64,000 bases of DNA from JAPLSN01 sp964482955 (GTDB lineage: Bacteria > Spirochaetota > Spirochaetia > Treponematales > UBA12059), in contig CAYZZW010000011.1 in the NCBI GenBank assembly GCA_964482955.1, positions 1-64,000 on the forward strand, given 5' to 3'. The position numbers and the translations under genes were made by a program. Below the pieces are notes generated by a model that did no database searches, was not told the origin of the DNA, and was given only the letters and a program-made list of their open reading frames with translations. Below are positions 46,373 through 54,830 of the stretch, in pieces. Position 1 is the first letter of the stretch. The number at the start of each line of letters is the position of its first letter.

Positions 46373-48907
46373 TCAATTCAGGGGCAGGCTCACCCCGATG
46401 ACGAAGTCGAGTCCGTTCACGGGGCCCTTGACCGCCTGCAGGGTATTGTCCGAATCGATATAGAAACGTTTGGCGAGGTAGATGCGGAACGGGAACTGCG
46501 GAAGCGTGAAGCGGAAACCGACACCGGCGCTCATCGCCAGGTTGGACGCGCGGATACCCGACAGGCCGATGCCGTCGTCCACCGCGTCCCCTTCGTCGAC
46601 GAGTTCCGCGATGTCGAGGAGACCGTTCGCCGTCTTGATCACCGCAAGGTCGAAAAACGCGTCCAGCGACAGGAGGCGCGGCACGAGCGGCGTGCGCAGT
46701 TCGAACCAGTTTTCCCACAGCTGGGTACCGGTCTGCGCGCCCAGCATCCAGCCGCGGCCGACGAAGGTGCCGTCGATCGCGAGTCCCTCCGTGCCGTACA
46801 CGAGCTCGCGGCCGGGCTGGGGAAGCAGGTAGCTGAGCGCCGTATGGGCGCCGCCGACGAGCTTGAAGGTGAACGCCTCGCTGAGGGGAATCTCGACGAA
46901 GGTAAGATAGCCTTCGGCCTTCCAGTCGAGGCGGATGTAGTGCTTGAGCTCGAAGTCGAAGAAGCCGGCCAGCATGAGCCTGAGACTCGAAAAATAGCCG
47001 CTCGACGGATCGTACCAGATGTCGAGGTCGTTGAGGTAGGTACGGGCGTAGATCTTGTTCTTGTACAGCCAGGTGTCGAGGTTGTCGCGGTTTTCGGCGT
47101 CGTAGGCGCGATAGAGGTCGGAGTCGTAGGTCTTGAGCTCGAAGCCCGTCGAAATGCCCGATCCGACGCCGTAATCGCCGATCGGGGTCTTCCAGACGTA
47201 GCCGCCGTTGAGCCCGAGCATGATGTTCCAGTCCTGGAGCGGCATGAGGAATTCGGGCGGCACCGTATAGCCGGCTTCGACGTATTCTTCCCAGGTGGAA
47301 TACGGGTCGGGCGGGAAGTTGTCGGTTTCGCCCTTGTCGAAGATCGGCGCGAGCGTGTCCTGCTTGACCATGAGGGTCTTGTGGTTGAAGGAGAGATTGA
47401 CGCCGAGCGAAAGCCGCTTGCCGAACATCCATTTTTCGGTGAAGCCGAAATCCACGGTCTGGTCGGTGGGCGACAGGCTCAAGTTGGCGCTCAGCTCCTG
47501 GCCGTTCCCCAGGAAGTTCGTGTCGCTCCACTTGACGATGCCGGAAATGGGGAACGAGGAATCGGAACCGCCGATGCCCGACAGCGTGGCGCCGAACTGG
47601 ATGTTGGCGGTGTTCTGCTCCTCGAGCGTGATGATGAGGTCCATGAGGTTTTCGGCGGATCCCGGCACCATCTCCGGAATGATGGCGGTGAAGTACTGGA
47701 GGTTGTAGAGGTTCCGAAGGCCTTCCATGATCTTGGCCTTCGAGAACACGTCGCCGACCTCGAGCGGGATCTCCCGGAGGATCACGTGGTCCTTCGTCTT
47801 GTCGTTGCCCTTGAGGATGATGTTCTCGATGTGCGAACGGTCGCGCTCCTGGACGGAGATCGCGAATTCGACGATCTTGCGTTCCTCGTCGCGCTTCGAC
47901 GACATTTCGATGCGGTTGAAGATGTAGCCGTTCTCGTAATACAGCTCGTCGACGCGTCCCTTGTCCGCCTTGATGCGCTTGTAGTCGGCGATCTCGTCCT
48001 TCTGCTGCATCATGAGCGACATGAGCTTTTCCGTCGAGAAGATCGAATTGCCCTGGAACGTGTAGCCCCCGAACGTGTACTGACTCCCTTCGGATACCAC
48101 GAAGGTGAGCACGAGTTTCTGACGATCGTCCTTTTCGTCGTACACGGGATCGCGCAGGACGTCGACGATCTTGGCGTCGATGTAGCCTTTGCTCTGCATG
48201 TACTCGGCGATCTCCGTCCGGTCGGTCGCGAGCGTCGCTTCCTTGAAGACGCCCGGCTGCAGGAAGCCTTCCTGCTTGAGCTTCAATTTCCCCTTGAGGG
48301 CGGAATCGGAGAAGGCGGTCAGTCCGCTGAAGCGGATTTCCTTGATCGTGACCTTGCCGCCTTCCTGGATCCGGATCACCCAGACCAGGGTGCCGGGCTT
48401 GGCGCCGGGTTCGGTCTCCTGGGTCACGGCCACGTCGGGGAAGCCCTTTTCGATGAACAGGTTCTTCACCGCGATGGCGTCCATCTTGGCCTTGTAATCG
48501 CGGTAGATGTCGTCTTTCTTGAGCGTGACGACGTCGAGCACCTCTCCCGTGCGGACGAGCTTGTTGCCCTCGACGCGGATGGACTCGATCCAGGGACGCT
48601 CCGTCACCTCGATCTTGACGATGACCGCCGTCTTTTCGCGGTTGGCCGGCACGGCGATCGGCTTGAGCGTCTCGAAGCACTCGAGGGCGTACAGGCCGTT
48701 GTACAGTTCGTACCAGAGCGTGTCGTCGAACAGCTTGCCCCGGTATCGGCGCACGATCGGATCCACTTCCGCGCGATCGACGTGCGAGAGCCCGGAGAAC
48801 TGTATGTCGGCAATGGGCTTGCCGTAAAACCATTCGTCGGCTTCCTGGGCGAAGGATGCCGCCGTCGCGATGGCGACGAACATGACCGTCAACAAGACAC
48901 GCCGCAT
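46373..48907 (-). CDS. bamA: Outer-membrane assembly factor BamA
   Basis: 844 residues. Signal peptide ends near AASFAQ. Five POTRA-type repeats of about 75-80 residues each (IADIQFSGLSHVDRAEVDPIV; PWIESIRVEGNKLVRTGEVL; TIKEIRFSGLTAFSDSALKG; YTFGGYTFQGNSIFSTEKL; HIENIILKGNDKTKDHVILR). A C-terminal barrel ends with FRFTLPQFPFRIYLAKRFYID and a final Leu-Asn. It inserts beta-barrel proteins into the outer membrane. It sits between tamB and skp, 40 bases from each. Confidence 0.95.
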   Translation of the reverse strand: MRRVLLTVMFVAIATAASFAQEADEWFYGKPIADIQFSGLSHVDRAEVDPIVRRYRGKLFDDTLWYELYNGLYALECFETLKPIAVPANREKTAVIVKIEVTERPWIESIRVEGNKLVRTGEVLDVVTLKKDDIYRDYKAKMDAIAVKNLFIEKGFPDVAVTQETEPGAKPGTLVWVIRIQEGGKVTIKEIRFSGLTAFSDSALKGKLKLKQEGFLQPGVFKEATLATDRTEIAEYMQSKGYIDAKIVDVLRDPVYDEKDDRQKLVLTFVVSEGSQYTFGGYTFQGNSIFSTEKLMSLMMQQKDEIADYKRIKADKGRVDELYYENGYIFNRIEMSSKRDEERKIVEFAISVQERDRSHIENIILKGNDKTKDHVILREIPLEVGDVFSKAKIMEGLRNLYNLQYFTAIIPEMVPGSAENLMDLIITLEEQNTANIQFGATLSGIGGSDSSFPISGIVKWSDTNFLGNGQELSANLSLSPTDQTVDFGFTEKWMFGKRLSLGVNLSFNHKTLMVKQDTLAPIFDKGETDNFPPDPYSTWEEYVEAGYTVPPEFLMPLQDWNIMLGLNGGYVWKTPIGDYGVGSGISTGFELKTYDSDLYRAYDAENRDNLDTWLYKNKIYARTYLNDLDIWYDPSSGYFSSLRLMLAGFFDFELKHYIRLDWKAEGYLTFVEIPLSEAFTFKLVGGAHTALSYLLPQPGRELVYGTEGLAIDGTFVGRGWMLGAQTGTQLWENWFELRTPLVPRLLSLDAFFDLAVIKTANGLLDIAELVDEGDAVDDGIGLSGIRASNLAMSAGVGFRFTLPQFPFRIYLAKRFYIDSDNTLQAVKGPVNGLDFVIGVSLPLN

Positions 48908-48947
48908 AGGACTCCCTTTTCACCTGCCCCCGGTTCGACCGCGGGCT

Positions 48948-51900
48948 TCAGAAGGAAAATTTCCAATAGAATGAGAACGTCTGATCCGAGAGGAACAACG
49001 TATCGGGATGTTCGGGCCGCATGCGCCAATCGAGCGTAAAGAGCGGCGTGGACCATTCGAAGCCGAGTTCCGATTGTATCGTCAAGCCTCCCTGCTGCTC
49101 AAGTGGGTTTTTCTGGAGGAAGAGCACCCCTTCGACGAAAACGTCGTCGCCCACGTACTTGCCGGCGTAGATCGCCGTCTGGTCGAAATAATCCTCGAGC
49201 GTGGCGTCCGGATACGCGTCCACCCCGATGTTCGACGCGTCGAGGAGCCAGCGCTGCAGCACCTGCGTCTTCACGTAGAACAGGTCGAGTCCGAGCGCGT
49301 CCTTCACGTTCCGCTCGAACACCCGGACGAAATTCAGTTGCGGGAGGAACTCGCTCGCGTTGAGCATCGCGCTGACGACGTTGATCGACCCGTCCTCCCG
49401 CATCGCGAGGAAGTCCTGGCCCATCATCGCGGCGATCTCCGCCGTGGAGAGCGTCGGGCTCGACGAAATGGTCGGATTCAGGTCGATGAGGCTCGAATTC
49501 TCCGCGCTCACGAAGATCGTGACCGGACCGTTTTCGTTCCGGGTCCGAAGCTCGGCCTTGAGGCTCACGCGGGGATCGAATTTGTCCTTGTTCTCGGCGA
49601 ATTTGATGGTCGCGTCCTTGATGAAGAAGTTGCGCTGCAGGTAGAACAACTCTCCGCCCCGCATGGCTACATTCCCGTCGAGGAAATATTCGCCGAGCGA
49701 GGAATCGCCGTGGAAGCGCACCGAGCTCGAAGGATCGGTCTGCCCGAGGATGACGGGGAATTCCTTCGACGGGAAGAACACCTCGACGTTCTTGCCCGTG
49801 CGCGCGGTGACGTCCACGCGGAAATCGAAGAGGTTCGGTCCGGACGCCGCCTTGACCGGTTCCGGCCTGATGAGCACCTCCGCGTTCGGCACGAAAAACG
49901 CCCCCGTGACGGACAGCGTGCGGTCGAGCCAGGAAATGCCGAGATCGAGCGAACACAAGCCCGTGACGTCCAGCCAGGGGATGATGCCGGTCCGGCCGCG
50001 GACCAGGGTGCCTTCGACGCTCTTCACGGATACGTCGAAACGCTCGAGCGACCACCGCTCGAGCGCCGCGTCGAAGCGGGCCGCCACGCGCCCGTCCTTG
50101 CCGACCGGAATGTCGTCGTCGGAGATCGTAAAGGTCTTTTCGCTCACGACGACGTCGGCGCCGACGGGTCCGATCCGGTCGAGGGCGTAATCGGGCACGG
50201 TCATGAATCCGTCGGTGATGCTGAGGGAACCGGAAAAATCCGGATCGCGCGGATTGCCCTCCACGGCGAGCCAGCCCTCGCACAGGCCGCCGTCGATCGC
50301 GATGACCGGTATCGAGAGGTGCGCGCCGACGGTGCCGAGGTCGAGCCGCACCGAGTCGAAGCGGAGGGAAACGGCGTCGGGGCGGACGTACCCCTTCGCG
50401 TCGAACGACACGGGCAGGGTGTCCGCGAGCCGGGCGGCGACGGAGCCGTCGGCGCCCAGGCTGGCGACGAGTTCGCGTCCGTGCCCGGCTTCCATCGAAA
50501 AGAGACCGTCTTCGAACGACAGGGATAGCGGCGCGAAAGCGCCCCGCTCCGCGGCCAGATTCTCGATCCGGCCCGAGAGTCCGAGCGACGCGAGCGAAAC
50601 GCCGTTGCGTCCCGGAATCGTTTCGAAAGCGCAAAGTCCTTCCAGCTCGAACCAGGAGTCGATGGAGCGGCGGCCCGTCTTCGCGGAAAAGATCGACGAG
50701 AGTCGCAGGGCGCCCGAGGCAACGTCGAGCGAGGCGCCGAAACCGTCGAGCAGGAAACCGCCCAGGCGCGCGGTGCTGCCGGACAGCGTCAGCGTCGAAC
50801 CGGTGTACGCTCCCTTGATCGAGAGCGAGACCGGAAGCCCGACCCACGCCCCGTCCTTCACGCCGAAATCGAAATCGACGCGGGGCGCGTCCGGTTTTCC
50901 GGAGATGCGTACGGTGCCCGAACCGAGACCGGAGACGGAGCCCGCCGAGAGGCGCGCCACGGCGGCGTTCCGGAAATCGACGAACGCCTCGACGGCGTCG
51001 GGCGACAGCGTCGCGTCGGCGCGGTAGCGTTCGCCCGCGGCGGACGCGAGTTCGACCGCGCACGAAACCGCGGATCCGCCTTCCGCGCGTATGTCCCAGT
51101 CCGCCGAAAGCGTTCCGGCCAGGCTCGAATGACGGTCGCGGACCGCGAGATCGTCGATGGCGAGGGACGAGTCGTCCGCCGTGCCGGAGAACGAAATTTC
51201 GGGAATGACGGAAGCGTCGCCTTTCGCCGACCGGATGGCGCAGTCGCGGAACGCGAGATCCCAATCTCCCGGATCCGCGAAACGGGCGTCGAGATCGAAG
51301 GCGAGGAGCAGGACTTCCCCGAGCGCGTCGACGGGCAACGCGTCGGCGCGGGCCGACGCGACCAGGGCGCCGCCGTCCGACGAGGCGGACAGGCTGAACC
51401 CGTAATCGCCCTCGACCGAGACCGATCCCCCCGCGACGTAGCCGCGCAGGCGGTGCGCGATGCCGTCCAGGGTCGCGTCCACGGAAAAATCCGCCGAATC
51501 CGGCCCGAACACCGCGTGGCCGGAACCGGCGACGTTCCGGCCGAAGGCCGACACGAAAAATTCGCCGACCGAAAGGGTTTCCGACGTCCCGTTCGCCGTG
51601 ACGACGGCGTACGCGGAACCGTCGCCGCCGGCCGCGATCACGAGGTTGCGCGTGTTGTAGGAAAAATCGCGGAAGTCCGAGGCGAACGACGCCTTGCCGC
51701 TCACGGTCGCGCCTTCGAGCGCGGATCGGTAGGGGGATTCGGCGGGAAGGAGCGCGCCGAGTCCGAGTTCGCCCAAGGTGACCGGTTCGACGTTGGCGTC
51801 CACGAGAATCGACGGGCCCTGGAGGTCGAGAATGCCTTCGAGCGCGATGCCCGCGAGTTCGGTTGCCGCTGCTTCGTCCTCGCCGCCGACTGCGCCTTGC

Positions 51901-53267
51901 CTGAGGATGCCCGCGTCGAGACGGAAGGACACCGAGGACCCCGAAAGTCCCGCTTCGAGCGTGAGGGGACCGTAAACGGCGTCGCCGAACCGGATGCGGT
52001 CGCCGAACACGTAGTACTCGGAATCGCGCCCGAACAGCCGCAATTCGGTTTCGAGGCGGTTCGGCATGGACGCGGTGCCGTAGTCGACCGCGAGCGCGAG
52101 ATCGACCGCCCGGTCCGCGAGCGAAACCGTTCCGCCGACTGACAGGGAACCGCGGGGCGAGCTGGCCACGAACCGGTCGAGCGAGGCGACGCCGCGCTCG
52201 AGGGACGCTTCGAGCGAATAGGCGAAGGTGTCCTCGAGTTCCGGCACCGCGACGACGCTCTCGAAGCCGAGGGCGATCTTCGTGCCGTCGGCGCTGCCGT
52301 CGGTGTCGACGCGGATCTTGCCCGAGTAGGTCGAGTCTACGAAACGGCGGACCACGCGGTCGGCCCTCGACACGCGGACGATGGTCGAAGGCTTGAAGCG
52401 CTCGAAGGCGAAATCGGCGACGGCGCGACGCGCGGCCGTATCGTACGACACGGTGAAATCGAGCGGGGTGCCGTCGCGCATCTTGCGGAGCTCGACCGAG
52501 CCTCCGCGCGCGAGGACGACGAAGCCCTGTTCCTTGACGCCGACCGTCCCCGAATCGAAGGCCGTGCGCACGTTGAGGCGGGCTTCGGAAAAATCCTCCT
52601 TGATGTCGCCGGACAGCGAGACGGGCAATTCCGCGGCGAAGGCGGGCGCCGACCCGGAACCCGTGTAGGCCTTCACCGCCGCTCGGGCGCTGACCGACAG
52701 CGCGCCGTCCCGGAGGGCGGCGTCGCCGTAAGGCATCGCGAGCGATACGGTCAGGGCGCCGACTTCGAGTTCGGCGCGGGCGTTCCGCACGGTGACGGTG
52801 AGGTCGGACGACGGTTTCGCGGGGCCGCCGGGGGATCGGGATACCGCTTCGCGGATCTTCCCGACGATCGAGGCGATCGAGTCGAGGCCGCCGTCGCGGT
52901 CGAGGGAGCAGTCGAGACCGTCCACGAGCACGCCCTCGAGAACTGCTTCGCCCCGCAGGAGGAAACCGGCCAGGTCGAAACGGAGTTCGACCCGGTCGGC
53001 TTCCGCGCGCGCGCGGCCGTCGGTGGAGGAAACGCGGACGCCGCGGAGCACGAGCGTGCGCAGGAGGGAGGGACGCGCGGAATCGTAGGCGATCGACACG
53101 CCGTAACCGCGCTCGACGCCCTCGCGGAGCATCGTCGCGACCGCCCGGGTGGCCGAGGCGGCCAGCTCCGAGTAGCGCCGGACGGACAGTCCGGAACCGA
53201 CGAGGGCGAGCGCCGCGACGAGGAACAGCACGGCGCGTCGGGGCGATCCCGTCCGGACGGCCGTCAT
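48948..53267 (-). CDS. tamB: TamB-like (DUF490) translocation and assembly protein
   Basis: 1439 residues. One N-terminal membrane anchor (about 10-25) is followed by a very long beta-rich region of repeated DGxxxLSGxxx strands, ending in the conserved C-terminal DUF490 segment (DPRVSLKAELRTRNENGPVTIFVSAEN; PTISSSPTLSTAEIAAMMGQDFL; LGFEWSTPLFTLDWRMRPEHPDTLFLSDQTFSFYWKFSF ends the protein). Such proteins form lipid or protein conduits from inner to outer membrane. First gene of tamB-bamA-skp, divergent from tmk. No gene for a separate TamA is seen, so it may work with BamA. Confidence 0.9.
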   Translation of the reverse strand: MTAVRTGSPRRAVLFLVAALALVGSGLSVRRYSELAASATRAVATMLREGVERGYGVSIAYDSARPSLLRTLVLRGVRVSSTDGRARAEADRVELRFDLAGFLLRGEAVLEGVLVDGLDCSLDRDGGLDSIASIVGKIREAVSRSPGGPAKPSSDLTVTVRNARAELEVGALTVSLAMPYGDAALRDGALSVSARAAVKAYTGSGSAPAFAAELPVSLSGDIKEDFSEARLNVRTAFDSGTVGVKEQGFVVLARGGSVELRKMRDGTPLDFTVSYDTAARRAVADFAFERFKPSTIVRVSRADRVVRRFVDSTYSGKIRVDTDGSADGTKIALGFESVVAVPELEDTFAYSLEASLERGVASLDRFVASSPRGSLSVGGTVSLADRAVDLALAVDYGTASMPNRLETELRLFGRDSEYYVFGDRIRFGDAVYGPLTLEAGLSGSSVSFRLDAGILRQGAVGGEDEAAATELAGIALEGILDLQGPSILVDANVEPVTLGELGLGALLPAESPYRSALEGATVSGKASFASDFRDFSYNTRNLVIAAGGDGSAYAVVTANGTSETLSVGEFFVSAFGRNVAGSGHAVFGPDSADFSVDATLDGIAHRLRGYVAGGSVSVEGDYGFSLSASSDGGALVASARADALPVDALGEVLLLAFDLDARFADPGDWDLAFRDCAIRSAKGDASVIPEISFSGTADDSSLAIDDLAVRDRHSSLAGTLSADWDIRAEGGSAVSCAVELASAAGERYRADATLSPDAVEAFVDFRNAAVARLSAGSVSGLGSGTVRISGKPDAPRVDFDFGVKDGAWVGLPVSLSIKGAYTGSTLTLSGSTARLGGFLLDGFGASLDVASGALRLSSIFSAKTGRRSIDSWFELEGLCAFETIPGRNGVSLASLGLSGRIENLAAERGAFAPLSLSFEDGLFSMEAGHGRELVASLGADGSVAARLADTLPVSFDAKGYVRPDAVSLRFDSVRLDLGTVGAHLSIPVIAIDGGLCEGWLAVEGNPRDPDFSGSLSITDGFMTVPDYALDRIGPVGADVVVSEKTFTISDDDIPVGKDGRVAARFDAALERWSLERFDVSVKSVEGTLVRGRTGIIPWLDVTGLCSLDLGISWLDRTLSVTGAFFVPNAEVLIRPEPVKAASGPNLFDFRVDVTARTGKNVEVFFPSKEFPVILGQTDPSSSVRFHGDSSLGEYFLDGNVAMRGGELFYLQRNFFIKDATIKFAENKDKFDPRVSLKAELRTRNENGPVTIFVSAENSSLIDLNPTISSSPTLSTAEIAAMMGQDFLAMREDGSINVVSAMLNASEFLPQLNFVRVFERNVKDALGLDLFYVKTQVLQRWLLDASNIGVDAYPDATLEDYFDQTAIYAGKYVGDDVFVEGVLFLQKNPLEQQGGLTIQSELGFEWSTPLFTLDWRMRPEHPDTLFLSDQTFSFYWKFSF

Positions 53268-53294
53268 GCCGCGGCCCCGGAGCGGAAACCCCGC

Positions 53295-53323
53295 TTGTCC
53301 CGGACCGCGCGCTCGTTTAGAAT
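53295..53323 (+). promoter_or_regulatory. Predicted tmk promoter (leaderless layout)
   Basis: TTGTCC (53295-53300), 17-base spacer, TAGAAT (53318-53323), nine bases, then ATG 53333. No Shine-Dalgarno sequence is present. Confidence 0.65.
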
Positions 53324-53332
53324 CGCGGCACG

Positions 53333-53965
53333 ATGGATATCAATGGAAGAAACGCGAACGTCATACGGGGTTTCGTCGTGTTCGAGGGGATCGACGGCAC
53401 GGGTACCACGACCCAGCTCCGACTGCTCGAAGCGAGGCTGTCCCGCGCGGGCCGCGCCGTCTGGACCACCGCCGAGCCGACCGATTCCCCGATCGGCTCC
53501 CTGATCCGGCGCGTGCTCAAGGGCGAAATCCGGGTCCACCCCGACACGGTCGCGCGGCTCTTCGCGGCGGACCGCGGCGAACACCTCTTCGGGAAGGACG
53601 GCATCGTCGAGCGGACCGCGCGCGGCGAACTCGTCGTGTGCGACCGCTACCTCTTCTCGTCGCTCGCGTACCAAGGGGTCTCCTGCGGCGACGGACTGCC
53701 GCGGGCGCTCAATGCGGACTTTCCCCTGCCGGAACTCGTCTTCCATTTCAGGATCGATCCGAGCTCGTCGTTCGAGCGCGTGAAGGCCCGCGGCGACCTG
53801 GACATCTACGAACGGCTCGAATTCCAGCATCGGGTGTCCGAAGCATACGGGCGGGTGTTCGGGGAATTCGCGGGCTGCGGCATGCGGATCGTCGAGATCG
53901 ACGCGGCCCTGCCGATCGCGGCCGTCGCCGAGGCGGTGGCTCGCGAAGTCGACATCATCGCCTGA
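53333..53965 (+). CDS. tmk: Thymidylate kinase Tmk
   Basis: 210 residues. P-loop EGIDGTGTTTQ (18-28) differs from the usual EGxxGxGKST by having Thr where the P-loop Lys is expected, a form I also associate with treponemal Tmk. The DRYLFSSLAYQG signature follows, and the LID region is GDLDIYERLEFQHRV. It phosphorylates dTMP to dTDP. It is divergent from tamB, 65 bases away. Confidence 0.93.
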   Translation: MDINGRNANVIRGFVVFEGIDGTGTTTQLRLLEARLSRAGRAVWTTAEPTDSPIGSLIRRVLKGEIRVHPDTVARLFAADRGEHLFGKDGIVERTARGELVVCDRYLFSSLAYQGVSCGDGLPRALNADFPLPELVFHFRIDPSSSFERVKARGDLDIYERLEFQHRVSEAYGRVFGEFAGCGMRIVEIDAALPIAAVAEAVAREVDIIA

Positions 53966-54019
53966 AATCGTCGCCTTGCCGTACAGCGGAGACCTCCCCG
54001 CGCCGATACTGATAACGAG

Positions 54020-54616
54020 ATGAAACGCACGGCCGCGCTTTCGATCGTCCTCGCCCTCGTCGGCGGGATGGTAGCAGGATACCCCGTTTACTTCAAGGAG
54101 CAGTACTGGAAGCTGTTCCATACCCACTACATACAATATCCCGACGACGCCGTGGAAAACATCTACTGGCTCGAGCAGGCCAAGAACGCGGCGTTCTGCA
54201 ATCCGCTCAACGCGCTCGCGAAGATCGAGAACGAGCGCCAGTGGGAACGCTACCGCTACCTCGTCGACATGCACATCGCGCTCAAGCTGATCGAACAGCA
54301 TCTGCGCCTCGGTTCCAAGTACGACAAGCGCGTCGCCTACTTCTACAACGCGCTGTGGAAGGACCAGAACCTCGAAAGCCTCAAGACCGCCGAAACCTGC
54401 TACCGCGCCGCCCTCGCCTACTGGCCCGAAGCCAAGGCCCTCGCCGAAAAGGCGATGAAGCTGCGCTTCGTCAACGTCGAAGGCGCGACGGCATGGGCGG
54501 ACGAGGCGTTCCGGATCGTCTCGGGAGAGCTCGACTACGCGGACATCATCGCGGACGAACTGGCCCGCGTGGCGCGGGTCCGGGCGGCGTTCGAGGCGAT
54601 GGATTTCACGTACTGA
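54020..54616 (+). CDS. Conserved periplasmic protein of unknown function
   Basis: 198 residues. Signal-like N-terminus MKRTAALSIVLALVGGMVAGYP. The mature part is rich in Tyr, Trp and Phe in its first third (YFKEQYWKLFHTHYIQYPDD) and alpha-helical afterwards, with TPR-like spacing (WERYRYLVDMHIALKLIEQHL; SLKTAETCYRAALAYWPEA). Similar proteins occur widely in treponemes as far as I recall, but I do not know their role. It follows tmk after 54 bases. Confidence 0.7.
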   Translation: MKRTAALSIVLALVGGMVAGYPVYFKEQYWKLFHTHYIQYPDDAVENIYWLEQAKNAAFCNPLNALAKIENERQWERYRYLVDMHIALKLIEQHLRLGSKYDKRVAYFYNALWKDQNLESLKTAETCYRAALAYWPEAKALAEKAMKLRFVNVEGATAWADEAFRIVSGELDYADIIADELARVARVRAAFEAMDFTY

Positions 54617-54763
54617 CGCCGATTCCAAGCGCTCCTCCATTCCCCGCCTCTGATCCGTCCCGCGCCCCGAACCCATGACCGACATCGCGATCGACCGATG
54701 GTTTGCCGGACTTGTCCGACGGCTCATAGAAAACGAGGCAAGCCGTTCGAAGGTTACCGCCCG

Positions 54764-54793
54764 AAAAAAAAGGAGCGGTTCCGCGACCGCTCC
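54764..54793 (-). terminator. Rho-independent terminator of the SPOR-protein operon
   Basis: Minus strand GGAGCGGT / ACCGCTCC with a six-base loop followed by eight T. It ends transcription from the SPOR-protein gene 37 bases downstream of its stop. Confidence 0.92.
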
Positions 54794-54830
54794 TCCGTCA
54801 TGCCACGCGTGGCTCGCCCAGGCGAGACCG

